Positions 1 to 10,265 of a stretch of 33,609 nucleotides of DNA are shown one piece after another. The stretch is taken from positions 1 to 33,609 of the forward strand of contig MU626466.1 of assembly GCA_025603075.1 (NCBI GenBank), given 5' to 3'. Each line of letters begins with the position of its first letter. The stretch's first letter is position 1. Both the position numbers and the translations under genes were made by a program. The notes under the pieces were generated by a model that made no database searches, had not been told where the DNA came from, and worked only from the letters and a program-made list of their open reading frames with translations. The DNA comes from Neoconidiobolus thromboides FSU 785 (Eukaryota; Entomophthoromycota; Entomophthoromycetes; Entomophthorales; Neoconidiobolaceae).

Positions 1-330
1 AAGCTATATAAGACAAATAGAATAGACAATACTAATGTAAAATCTAGGTAAAATATTATTAAGAAAACTTAGTGGCTTCATTAAATGTTCGAGATATCAG
101 GGAATAATTCAGTTAAAAAGCCTCGAACTACTATACTCTGTAAACTCTTTTATACTCTGAAAAGTAGAAATATCAAAATGAGAAGATAATATTCTTTTGG
201 ATAGAGCTAGAAATTCTCATAACAAATCAAACTAAGAACGTGGGATTGATTTTCTCTGAACTCAAAAACACAACAGCTTAGGCGATTGCTATGCTATAAT
301 TAACCATGGAACTGACAAAACGATATTTCA

Positions 331-431
331 CACAAGGATGCTTTTAGCTTCATCACTTTTTCCATTTTTTGAGCACTATTTGAGCGGAAAGATTGTAATA
401 AAATTTTTAAACAACAAAATATATCCCTATT
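331..431 (-). mobile_element. MITE copy A (degenerate ends)
   Basis: Copy of the window's 103-bp inverted-repeat family, in the orientation that reads TTTCATTACTTTTTCC from the left. The core GCACTATTTGAGCGGAAAG is well kept, but both ends are eroded (CACAAGGATGC and ATATCCCTATT instead of TATGGGGATGT and ACATCCCCATA). Confidence 0.8.
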
Positions 432-596
432 AATATCTAAGTTAATAGATAATTAAAGAGCAAATAATTATAGCAAGTAAGAACTATTATTATATTGTTT
501 ATATTATGTAAAAATAGTTATTTATAGTTTTAAGGCTAATCACTCCCTTTTATACAGCTATTTATTAACTTAATAATATATTAATAGTATAGCTAT

Positions 597-701
597 AATG
601 GGGATGTATTTTTATATTTAAGAATTTTACTAACAATTTTTTTACTCAAGTAGTGCTTAAAAGATGGAAAAAGTAATAAAGCCAAAAAAACATTCCCAAT
701 A
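597..701 (+). mobile_element. MITE copy B
   Basis: Starts with ATGGGGATGTATTTT and ends with CATTCCCAAT. It carries TTTTACTAAC followed by a T-run, and the motif TAGTGCTTAAAAGATGGAA. This is the plus orientation of the family. Confidence 0.88.
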
Positions 702-900
702 TTAAAGTTGTTTATTTATTTGATATAAAATCTACAATATTATTTATAAAGCAGTTAATAATAAATGCTTAAAAAGCACGTAAAAAAATAAGATTAATTT
801 GGATATCTTTATACATTTAGCTAATGATAGCATTTATGATAAATATAAATATAGATACGAGGTTTTATACTACATAAAAATTTATTAACTATTATTAATT

Positions 901-953
901 TTTTATTGTTTTTATTTTATTCTATTTTATTTTATTTCATTTTATTTATTTAT
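901..953. repeat. Imperfect TTTTA/TTTA tandem tract
   Basis: Low-complexity run of TTTTATT-type units (TTTATTTTATTCTATTTTAT and similar). It is a simple-sequence tract with no visible coding content. Confidence 0.7.
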
Positions 954-987
954 AATAATGAAATTTTAGTCTAAATTCAAATTAATA

Positions 988-1090
988 CATGGGGATGTAT
1001 TTTTGTGTTTAAGAATTTTACTAACAAATTTTCCACTTAAATAGCGCTTAAAAGATAGAAAAAGTAATGAAATCAAAAAAACATCCCCTT
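988..1090 (+). mobile_element. MITE copy C
   Basis: Close to consensus: ATGGGGATGTATTTTTGTG at the left, TTTTACTAACAAATTTTCC in the middle, AAACATCCCC at the right. It lies about 600 bp upstream of the profilin gene, in the same orientation. Confidence 0.9.
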
Positions 1091-1618
1091 ATATTAGAAC
1101 GTTTTTGTGTCTGGCTTTGCTTAATAGTTTTTTTGAAATTTTACATTACAAGAAATGAACAGAAAACGGATCGGAAATTTTTTTTAATTTAAACTTATCT
1201 TTTAAACTTACCCTTATTGATAGGTTAAAAACAAAAAATCATGAGAATAAGGGTTAAAAAGATAAATGAAATTGAGGTAAATGATAGTATCTTTCAAGTT
1301 AATTATAAAGTTTATGTTAATGGTTATTAAAAATACTCTATCTTATTATCAAATTTTAAATAAATTAATATCCCATAATCAATAATAAATTATTATTTAT
1401 TAGTATATAAATAACTTAATTCTAAGATTTGTTTTATAATATTAATAAATTTAAAGATATTGACTTATAAATATTTTAATATTAAAAATATTGAATTGCT
1501 AATTTGTATGAAAGTGACGCAAGCTGGAAAGTAACTAAAATTAGATAATAGACCCAACTTTTGATTCAACTTCAATTTAAAAAATATGGTTATAAAACTA
1601 TATATCATAGGAACAACA

Positions 1619-1626
1619 TATATAAA
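1619..1626 (+). promoter_or_regulatory. TATA-like box of the profilin gene
   Basis: TATATAAA about 60 bp before the profilin ATG, followed by an A/T-rich leader. In this AT-rich DNA such a match can be chance, so the call rests on its position. Confidence 0.4.
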
Positions 1627-1685
1627 CAAACTGTTTGTAAGATCAATTTTTATTTATTTAATTTGTTTGAGGAAAAGAAAAAACG

Positions 1686-2063
1686 ATGGATTATCTAAAG
1701 TTTTTAGACGATTTACTAAGTGCTACTATTATTAAAGGGGGAGCCATCCTTAATAATAATGGGAAAGTATTAGCAATTTCCAAAGATCTTATTATTAATT
1801 CCAATGATATATCAACTATTATTCAAGCTTTTTTTAGTCCAACTTTACTTATTAATAGAATTTGTTATTTTAATAACAAAAAATTCAACTACATTGCATC
1901 AGATAATACTTATATTCATGGTCAACTTGAAGATAATTTTATATTAATTGAAAGAACAGGATTGAATATTATTATAGCTGTTTATGATCAAAACGTGGAG
2001 CTCAAAGATGCCGATGCTGTTGTTAGAAAACTTACTAAGAGTTTATATAATGCTGATTATTAA
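1686..2063 (+). CDS. PFY1: Profilin (divergent)
   Basis: Single-exon gene for a 125-residue protein, the usual profilin length. Profilin binds monomeric actin, poly-proline ligands and phosphoinositides, and feeds actin to formins at growing tips. The family pattern runs end to end: an N-terminal helix (YLKFLDDLL), a first strand with GGAILNNNGKVLAIS, a central KFNYIASDNTYIHGQ segment matching the family's KF-x-x-RADD-x-S-I-Y-G block, strands ILIERTG and IIIAVYDQNV, and a C-terminal helix VVRKLTKSLYNADY with the conserved final tyrosine. The near-invariant N-terminal tryptophan of the poly-proline pocket is replaced by Tyr3, so ligand binding may differ. The start is the first ATG after an A-rich leader; no intron is needed. 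Assignment is by pattern recognition and is fairly secure because the whole length aligns. Confidence 0.85.
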   Translation: MDYLKFLDDLLSATIIKGGAILNNNGKVLAISKDLIINSNDISTIIQAFFSPTLLINRICYFNNKKFNYIASDNTYIHGQLEDNFILIERTGLNIIIAVYDQNVELKDADAVVRKLTKSLYNADY

Positions 2064-2864
2064 ATCGAATTTCTTCGATTTGTATTTTATCTTGATTTGA
2101 GTTAAGGACAGGTTATTTTTATATCATTCCTTGATTTTATTTTATTTAATATGTAATAATAAATATTGAACTCAAATTTAAAAAAATAGTTTTTTTAATT
2201 CTATTTAAAATAATATTTAATATTTAAAAGAGTCTAAATAACTTTGATCAAGCTATGAAACTCTATTAAAAGTTCGCTATCATTATACTTTAGTAAAATC
2301 ATACTCATCACCTAAATGACTATGAATTGCAATTATTTTTGATTTTTTGCATAAAAAATGAATAAGTTATTATATTGAAAGATATCTCTTTTAGTGTTTT
2401 CAATCTTTTCCTATTTTATTAGTAAATGGTAACACTAAATTCAACGATAATATAGTTACTTAATTAGAGAAACGTAGTATATAAATAACTTTATTAATAT
2501 TAAGTTATAAAATGGGAGTGTTTTTTTGGTTTCATATTTTTTCTATTTTTTAAGCGCTATTTAAGCGGAAAATTTGTTAGTAAAATTCTTAAACACAAAA
2601 ACACATCCCCATATGTTAGTTTTTATTTAAAAATATGTTTTCTATTGGTGAATTGAGTATTTAAAATCAATGCGAAATAGAAAAATTTATAAGTATTAAA
2701 TTTTTGCATAGAAACAGCTAAGCTATTGAACTAGAAAACTCAACTGATAATTGAGCTTAGATCAGACCAATTAAATTGAGCTATTTTGTAAAAATTAAAT
2801 TCAATTAAATTTTGTATAAAACTTAAAATTCTTTAAAAAATTTTAGTGTTTAATAATAGAAAAT
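2064..2864. other. Intergenic region with one MITE
   Basis: Spacer of about 800 bp between profilin and the exonuclease gene, containing MITE copy D at 2511-2613. No other coding or RNA feature is recognisable. Confidence 0.6.
2511..2613 (-). mobile_element. MITE copy D
   Basis: Starts AATGGGAGTGTTTTTTTGG and ends ACACATCCCCATA. The core TAAGCGCTATTTAAGCGGAA is intact. It lies about 250 bp upstream of the exonuclease start codon. Confidence 0.9.
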
Positions 2865-5166
2865 ATGAAACGGATACGTAAAAGCAGTTCGCCAATGAAT
2901 GGAGAAGAAGTATCAGATAATCGAGAAGGTGACTTTCATTTGGGATATAAAGTTCCACTATTTTTTGTATTAACCAATAATATTTATTGAATAGAGAAAA
3001 ATGGTGTCAATTCATCTCAATTTCAAGGATCCCATCAAATCAAAAGAAATCGACCACAAAATCCCAATTTTAATCAAGTAAAATTTTTCACTATTTTTTA
3101 AATGTAATAGAGGCCTAATTGGTTCCCTTAACTAGTTTCCAAAAAGAAGTAATAATGCTCCATTTGATATTTCTAAAATGAACTCTAGAATACCTAATTT
3201 TAATTGTCCAATTCCATTGAAAGTAAAATTTAAATTGATTTTGTTTAAGGGAAAAAATTTTGATGATCGATTTTATTTTTATAAATAGAGTGTTTGTAGT
3301 GCATATATCTCGTTTGTAGAAAATACAGCCAATCCAATTGTATTAAATAGCTTAATATCCAAAGTAAGTTTTCAAATTTTAATCCTTTATCCTCCTTATT
3401 AACTCCACTTCTTAGAGAAAACCAAATGCACCTCCACAAGTGTTGTTAATAGTTATACCCAAATTAGATCGATTATTTATGAATTCTATTGAAACAATGG
3501 CGAGAAAACCATTTCCAGTGAATCAATTAACACCTAATATTAGTCTCCTTGGAAGCCCTGATTATGCTCTTTATGTTACTACTTTATTTAAAAGATATTT
3601 TAGTTATGGTTGCGTAACGGAATGTTCTGGCACTAATAGAAAAGCTTTTTCTCCATTAGTGGATCTTTTGCAAATTAAACAAGATGAACCCAGTGCGAGA
3701 GTTATGAGAGCTAAAGGTAAGCTTTTATTTATTTATGATTAATTAAATTTACTAATAATAATAGCTGAATTAAAAGAAAAATGTGAAGACCCAAGAGCGT
3801 ATATCATGACAAAAGAAATTTTTATAAGTAAAGGATGGACCTTACCATTAGAATTAAGTAAAAAAGCCAATTTACCTCAAGGTTGGATACAAACCACATC
3901 TTACTCACCAAATGGTCCAAATTCACCTATACAAATGTTAGCTATTGACTGTGAAATGTGCTTAACTACTAAAGGAAGAGAATTGACAAGAGTGACTATT
4001 ATGAATTTTAATGGAGAGATTGTATTAGATGAATTAGTTAAACCAGAGAACCCTGTAGTAGATTATTTAACAAAGTAATTTAATTTAATTCAATTAATAT
4101 AGTATATTTTATATAATAATAATTAGATACAGTGGTATGTCAGAACAAAAATTAAATAACGCCAAATATACACAAAAAGACATTCAATTAAAATTAGCAG
4201 AAATTTTCAATTCCAATACTATAATGTTAGGTCATGGATTAACAAATGACTTAGAAGCAATCAAAATAGTACATCCATATATTATTGATACAGCGGTTAT
4301 ATTCTCCCATTATAAAGGCCCGCCCTATTTGCCTGGCTTAAAATGGTTAGCAGAAACCTTATTGAAAAGAAGTATCCAAGGGGGTATTATTAGTGGACAT
4401 GATTCGATTGAAGATTGTAAAACAGTAATTGATTTGGTAGCTTTAAAATTAAAAGAATACCCATCATTTGGGTTGAAACAATCGGATATGGAAACTATAT
4501 TTAGTCGATTTAGCCGATTATCAGAAGGTAAAATACGATCAGCTGTCGCAGATTATAATTCTCTATTGCCTTTTACGGAGGGCGCATCGATGTATTATCC
4601 TTGTACTAATGATAAACAGGTAAGTTAGAAGTTGATTTATGAATTGATTTGTTGATTAATTTTTATTTATTCATTTATTAGGTACATGAACATATTATTG
4701 AAGCCTTAAATCAAGGAGTAAATATGGTAATGGGACGTTTTCAAGCCTTAGATGTAGATTTTGAAAATTTAGGTACTGAAGGACAGAAAGGTAAAGTTAA
4801 ATAAAACTTAATAGCAAATCTCAAACTAATTTGATAATCTTTGCTATAGTTAATTTAGCATTTGGTACGAATGATTTATTTGATAATCCACAAAAAGTAT
4901 TAGGAAAATTTTTAAGATCGTTTGAATCTTTATTGAAAAAAGTACCTTCCGATACTATTATTATTGCTACTTCAGGTCATTCTCATAACCCATTAATGGA
5001 TGAATTAAATCATAAATTTAATTCCCAATATGAATGGATGAATAGTGAAATGGGTATTTTACCAGATCAAATTTGGACAAAGGTAGATGAAGTTAAGTTA
5101 AGTAAAGAAGTACAGAAGGCTAGACTTGGACTTACTTTCTTTGGTTTGGCTAGTGATTTTAGTTAA
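2865..5166 (+). CDS. REX1: Rex1-type DEDDh 3'-5' RNA exonuclease, nine exons
   Basis: Exons by splice consensus and phase: 2865-2928, 2995-3077, 3136-3222, 3289-3363, 3416-3716, 3765-4074, 4127-4619, 4682-4790, 4850-5166. They join in frame to 612 codons. The exonuclease core has Exo I MLAIDCEMC (D265, E267), Exo II GHGLTNDLEA (D348) and Exo III GHDSIEDC (H398, D403), so all five DEDDh residues are present; the family's YSG motif spans the exon 6/7 junction. Upstream, VLLIVIPKLD and the phenylalanine/proline-rich stretch match the N-terminal region of Rex1/REXO1 proteins, and about 150 residues follow the core, as in Rex1 rather than the shorter Rex3/Rex4. Known family members trim 3' ends of 5S rRNA and tRNA precursors in the nucleus. 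The N-terminal 75 residues are low complexity, basic and Asn-rich; exons 1-4 are the least certain. Introns are 46-66 bp, GT..AG, often with GTAAAA, GTAATT or GTAAGT donors. Confidence 0.85.
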
Positions 5167-5601
5167 TGTTATAGATGACAAAAATGGTGAAGAGAGTGAG
5201 TAGCTGATTAAAATAATAATAATTTTTTTGATATATTAAAAAGTGAATAATGAAAAGTAAACTAGTTTTATATTTTTTTAATTTAATGATTAGTATTTAT
5301 ATTATTTGTATTATTTTTATGAAATTTATTCCTACATCAAATTTCCTATTTTTTCAAATTAAATTGTTTAAATTAAAAATTTAATATAAACATTAATTAT
5401 TAAGGTCTCAATAATTTTATTTTTAAAAAATTAAAGTGACTTTTAATTAATCAAATGACGAAAGATGGATGATTTTAAGCCAATTAGATTAATAGATGAT
5501 TCTAAATAGAAAATTACTAAAATTAACTTTATGTCATATTTATGCTAATTTCAACTTTCTAATTTTTAACTTTTGTTTAAAAAAATAATTGAACAATCAA
5601 A
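5167..5601. other. Intergenic spacer
   Basis: About 435 bp of AT-rich spacer, presumably holding the exonuclease 3' end and the promoter of the first stress-protein gene. No element or RNA gene is seen. Confidence 0.55.
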
Positions 5602-6564
5602 ATGAGTCTTGAGCCAACTGAAAGTAATACTGCTACTACTTTAGATATGGATCAAATCACTTTACAATCGGAAGGTATTAATGAAGTTGCTGAAACCAGT
5701 GGTATATTACCTATTAGTCGTCGTCGTAAAATTGTATTTGTTTATAATGATATTAAAGCGGTTAAAACTAGTATTGAATGGTAAGATAAATTTAAAATAG
5801 TAAATAATAACATAATAAACAAGAACAATAATAATAAGATACTAATAATAATAAACAATGTAGTGAATTTAATTTAATTTAATTTAATTTTTAATTTATT
5901 TTAGGTGTTTAGAAAATATCTTTCAATATGGAAAAGATTATGTTACCATTGTTGATACTTTTTCTTCAGATCCAAGTATTAAGGGATTTAGTTTTAATGA
6001 CTTATGGAGTTTAACTGCAGGTACTGATGGTAAGTTGATAATAATATTTTGTTAATTAATTTAATAATATTAATAAATAATTTTAAAATATTTATTTTAT
6101 TAGATGTAGCTGAATTTGAGAACAAAACTAAAAAAGAAAGTGAAATTATTGATAATCATATTGAAACTTTACGCAGTCAAATGGTAGCTAAACAAGTAAT
6201 TTTTTGTTTTATTTAAAATATTATACGTTATATATTCTAAATTTATTAATACTTGACTAACTTACTCTGTTTTATTTTCTTTTATTCTTTAGATCTTATC
6301 ACAAAAATTAAATGTAACCTCAGTAGATCCTCGCGGTCAATTACTAGAAATTATTAATACTCATAAACCAGAATTTATTGTAATCCCTAATTCAGATGCT
6401 TCTCTATTACAGCGGTAATTAATTTTACTTTAACAATTCATTAAATAATAGTCTATTATTAATTGTTTAGTACTGTCTATGGATCTCTTGAAGATTATCT
6501 TATACGTCATTCAAATGTATCTGTTTTTGTTGTTAAAGGAAAAGAACATCCTTATCAACAATAA
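5602..6564 (+). CDS. Universal-stress-protein (UspA)-like protein 1
   Basis: Five exons: 5602-5780, 5905-6029, 6104-6195, 6293-6414, 6471-6564, giving 203 residues. After an acidic, Thr/Ser-rich N-terminus comes the UspA-type alpha/beta fold: first strand RRRKIVFVYNDI, helix with SIEWCLENIF, strand DYVTIVDTF, a charged helix (FENKTKKESEIIDNHIETL), strand QKLNVTSVD, helix RGQLLEIINTHKPEFIVIP, and the C-terminal YGSLEDYLIRHSNVSVFVVK. The usual GxxG part of the nucleotide-binding signature is replaced by NSDA while the following GS is kept, so ATP binding may be weak or absent. A closely related five-exon copy follows at 7293, so this is a tandem duplication. Function within the fungus is unknown; the family is linked to stress tolerance. 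Intron ends were set by phase and by agreement with the paralogue. Confidence 0.8.
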
Positions 6565-6876
6565 TCAGCTAAAGGAGGAGATGAATGATCAATGATTTTT
6601 TAATATTATTATTACTGATAAAGATATTAAATATTTGTAAAAATAAAAAGCAATATTTCATATATCATTTATTAAAGTTGTGAATTTGAGTAGCTTAGTT
6701 GATAGAGTTAAGGTTTATTAAAATTTTATTAATTAGTGGATAAAAAATTGAGATTATAAAGAATAAAATAATTTCAATACTTTTTATTATTTTTAATTTA
6801 ATAATAATAATAATAATTAAACAGTTGATAATAATCTAAATTAAAGTTCAATTCATAAAAAATTAAATGTTTAACA

Positions 6877-6977
6877 TATGGGGGGATATATTTTTCTGTT
6901 CGAACTTTACTAACAATTTTTCCGCTTAAATAGCGCTTAAAAAGTGGAGAAAGTAATGAAATCAAAACATCCCCATA
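6877..6977 (+). mobile_element. MITE copy E
   Basis: TATGGGGGGATATATTTTT at the left, CTTTACTAACAATTTTTCCG in the middle and CATCCCCATA at the right. It is flanked by TA on both sides and sits between the two duplicated stress-protein genes. Confidence 0.9.
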
Positions 6978-7157
6978 TTTCTCAAATATTAGTATCAAAT
7001 TTCAATTTAGTCACTCATGCTATAGTTTCTATTTTTTTCTTAAAAGCATGCCAAAGGTTAGTTTATATAGAAAAATAAAACAAAAGTTAAAAAATCATGC
7101 TAATTAAGGTTAAAAAAAGCAAAGGAAAATGCTAATTTCCTAACGATCATATATATC

Positions 7158-7165
7158 TATAAAAA
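7158..7165 (+). promoter_or_regulatory. TATA-like box of stress-protein gene 2
   Basis: TATAAAAA about 130 bp upstream of the ATG at 7293. This is a positional and compositional call only. Confidence 0.3.
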
Positions 7166-7292
7166 AGATGTTAACAATACTTATCTTTTGTCTTTTAATT
7201 ATTTTTATATATTTCAATTTCAATTTCAATATTTCAACTCTATTGAATAAATTAACTTCTAAACTCAAAAGAACTCAGTAAATTCATTAAAT

Positions 7293-8175
7293 ATGGATGG
7301 AATAACCTTACAATCTAAAGATATTAATGAAATAAGAGAAACAAATGATATATTATCTTTAAGTCAACGACGAAAGATCATATTTATTTATAATGATACT
7401 AAAACAATAAAACAAAGTTTTGAATGGTAAGTGAATAAACAAAAGAGTATAAATATATTAATAATATATAAAATAATTAATAATAGTAGCATATATATTT
7501 AACTTTATTATTTTAGGTGTTTAAAAAATCTATTTCAATATGGCCAGGATTATATTACTATTATTGATTTAATTTCTTCCAATCCAAGTACCAAAGGTTT
7601 TAATTTTTACGATTTATGGGATTTAACTGCTGGTACTGATGGTAAGGATTATAAAAGTTTTATTTTTATTTAAAAACTTGCAGTTTATATATTAAAATTA
7701 TTAAGGATTAATTAAATTTGAAATTTTAGATATTGCTGAATTTGAAACTAAAACTAAAACTAAAAATGAAATTATTGATATTGAAATTCAAGCTTTACGT
7801 CATAAATTAAGAACTAAACAAGTAAGTTTTGAAAATAAAATAGTAGCTCACTTAAATAAATTAATAATTTTCTTTTTTCTTTTCTCTTTATTCTTAGATT
7901 CTCTCCCAAAAAATCAGTATAACTTCAGTAGATCCCCGTGCTCAATTATTACAACTTATTAATACTCAAAAGCCAGAATTTATTATAATACCAAAGTTGG
8001 AAACTTCTCTATTACATCGGTAAGTAGTTTTATTTCTCTTAATTAAAATTTAAACTTATAAAATTCCAATTCTTATTATAATTATAGTACAATTTATGGT
8101 TCACTTGAAGATTATCTTTTGCAATATAGTAACTGTTCTGTTTTTGTAATTAAGGAAAAAGAACATCTTTATTAA
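7293..8175 (+). CDS. Universal-stress-protein (UspA)-like protein 2
   Basis: Five exons: 7293-7426, 7517-7641, 7730-7821, 7898-8019, 8088-8175, giving 186 residues. It is a paralogue of the gene at 5602: the three internal exons have identical lengths (125, 92 and 122 nt) and all four introns have the same phases (2, 1, 0, 2). Shared blocks include FEWCLKNLFQYGQDY, DLWDLTAGTD, ILSQK, TSVDPRAQLL and YGSLEDYLLQYSN. It lacks the first 16 or so residues of the other copy, starting near the equivalent of its internal MDQITLQS. The GxxG of the nucleotide-binding loop is again missing (PKLE), so this loss predates the duplication. Introns and third positions have diverged freely, so the duplication is not very recent. 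It is probably cytoplasmic; the role is not known. Confidence 0.8.
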
Positions 8176-8348
8176 TAACAATCAAATAATTGGTAAATGT
8201 AAATTTAATATACATATATAAAGTATTCTTTTTTTGAGAAATAAATGTAATTTTAATTAAATTTATAAAAGTATAATTTGTTGATTTTTTATTAATTTTT
8301 TGATTGTTAACTTTAGGAGTTTATGGGAATTTATTATTTAACATATAA

Positions 8349-8480
8349 GAACATAAAGTTTATAATGGAGAAGTTATTATCAATGAAATGACTTTAATGT
8401 GGTATTTATTTAAAGCTAGCATTGATAAAAATGGTGATTAAATTGTTGTTATTGATATCGTTAAAAGATGTATTAAATAG
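8349..8480 (+). pseudogene. Remnant resembling an EF-hand pair
   Basis: An in-frame stretch with one internal stop reads HKVYNGEVIINEMTLMW, then LFKASIDKNGD, a stop, and IVVIDIVKRCIK. The spacing (DKNGD followed by I and an acidic residue, preceded by a NGEV-type loop end and a helix) is what two adjacent EF-hand loops of a calmodulin-like protein look like. There is no ATG and no flanking domain, so it would be a relic. Chance resemblance is possible. Confidence 0.3.
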
Positions 8481-8506
8481 AAATTAAATGATTGTTTACT
8501 TTAATA

Positions 8507-8610
8507 TATAAGAGTGTTTTTTTGGTTTCGTTGCTTTTTCTATCTTTTAAGCGCTATTTGAGTGGAAAAATTATTAGTAAAATTCTCAAACCTAAAAATA
8601 CATCCCCATA
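8507..8610 (-). mobile_element. MITE copy F
   Basis: Left end TATAAGAGTGTTTTTTTGG, core TTAAGCGCTATTTGAGTGG, right end ACATCCCCATA. It lies just downstream of the second stress-protein gene. Confidence 0.9.
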
Positions 8611-10160
8611 TAATTATTAGTTGATTTTACTCATGGATAGTACATTTTAACTTCAAGCACAGTAAGAAAGAAATCCACTAGTTAAATTAACTTTAGAGTC
8701 TCAAAGATCAGACTTGATTGGTTTATATTATTAGTATGACATAAATTTATACTAAATCATGAAAATTTATAGAAAAGATTATTTTTATTATTTATTTGAA
8801 TTAAAATATAAATTATACTATAGTAAAAAAAACAAAAAAATAGCACAAAAGGAACACATTGATATTGAACAAAGTATTAATACGCTTTTGAAATCAAGTT
8901 TATATTAAATTCCTTTAATAAATAATACAGTTGACAATGAGCTCAGTTTCAGATGGAAATTCATTTAATATTTAGTTTGAATTTTATGATTCTTTATTTA
9001 TATCAATTTTAAGTTTCAAACTTTTACTATTGGACTAAGAGCTATTTTTTAAGTTTCATAGAAATCTAAAAACACTTCTGTATTAATACTCAAATATTTT
9101 ATGGACTATTACTTAAAATTGGAATTCAATTACCTTTAGTTCCAACGTAAAGGTCTTCTCTAAAGATATGACAATCACATTCTCATAAGTCATTAATTGA
9201 TTTCTAATGTTAATACCTTTATATATATGAATTTTTTCTTTTATTTGATCAATTCTATTAAATGCTTTAAATAAAAGAATAAATAAATTTGTACAAAAAA
9301 ATTATCACCCTATGTTTTGATTCCCATTTCTAATATGTCATATTGTTGTAAAAATTTAGCAAAAATCATTCAACTTTATTCATCTTATCACTATAATCAA
9401 ACTTAATAAAATTTCCTATACTAAAAAACAGAAGTTGATGTCTTAATTAAATAAAGGATTACAATCTTTTTATCTATTTTCATTTATGTCCTAACTAAAG
9501 TACAGCTTTCTTTTATTGATCTCATCCATTTTTCAACTACAATTTGATCCCTCTCTCCTTTCATACCATTTCTAATCTTTTACTAATATATTATAATTCA
9601 GTAACTTCAAATATTAGCTACTACCTTTATAAGCTCAAATTTTACCTCATTTAGTTCCTCATTAACCAAGTTTCCCAAATTTACTTCTATTCACATGTTT
9701 GGTTTTCTCAAATGATTGCTGTTGTGCTCTCTATCTTATCTTCTAAAACTTTTGTCTCTATCTTTATCCTTATTTCTTTACATCTTTATCTTAATTTCTA
9801 TCTTTATCTTTACCTCTCCTGGCTTCATTTCTGTCTTGATTTCTTTTATCAATAGTTAGTAAAATTATTTAGCTTTTAGAACTTTATTATTATTAACTAT
9901 TTTTCTATTTTTTTCATAGTCTAATTCCAAACCTTTAATATCTTTTTCATATTTTTTCTACTTACTTTAACTCATCCCTATTTCCTATTATTATAGCACA
10001 CTTAATCAAATTTTAGTTGCTATAATTTTATACTTAATACAAATAGAAATAATAGCAAAATACATTCAGAGAATCCGTGTATCAATTTAATAAAAGTTAA
10101 CATCTAAATGATTTTTAAATCAAAACTATACAAGCTCTACTTTTTCAAAAAAGGTAACCA
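8611..10160. other. Gene-poor eroded stretch
   Basis: No intact coding region. The second half is strikingly pyrimidine-rich on the plus strand and is described separately as a coding relic on the minus strand. Confidence 0.5.
9380..10060 (-). pseudogene. Purine-rich decayed coding relic
   Basis: On the minus strand this stretch is A/G-rich and gives short charged runs in changing frames, such as IKGLELDYEKNRKIVNNN, IDKRNQDRNEARRGKDKDRN and KWYERREGSN, interrupted by many TAA/TAG/TGA codons. Such Lys/Glu/Arg/Asp-rich composition suggests a former coiled-coil or charged linker protein, possibly a retroelement ORF1/gag-like gene, but no diagnostic motif survives. It could also be simple purine-rich sequence (GATAAAGATAGA repeats near 9740-9830). 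Confidence 0.3.
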
Positions 10161-10265
10161 TATGGGAGTGTTTTTTTTGGCTTCATTACTTTTTCCATCT
10201 TTTAAACGCTATTTGAGTGGAAAAATTATTAGTAAAATTCTTAAATACAAAAATACATCCCCAAT
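10161..10265 (-). mobile_element. MITE copy G
   Basis: Left end TATGGGAGTGTTTTTTTTGG, core AAACGCTATTTGAGTGGAAA, right end ACATCCCCAATA. Confidence 0.9.

Larger units (their letters stand above)
1..1685. other. Intergenic region, repeats only
   Basis: No coding region can be supported here. It contains MITE copies A, B and C, a T-rich low-complexity tract near 901-953, and AT-rich sequence with stops in every frame. The last 70 bases before the profilin start include a TATA-like box. Confidence 0.6.
6565..7292. other. Spacer between the tandem stress-protein genes
   Basis: Contains a short AAT/TAA run near 6798-6818, MITE copy E and a TATA-like box. No other gene is visible. Confidence 0.6.

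Noticed and set aside
3245-3439. 64-codon minus-strand frame
   Set aside because: Antisense to REX1 exons 4 and 5 and their intron; no family resemblance.
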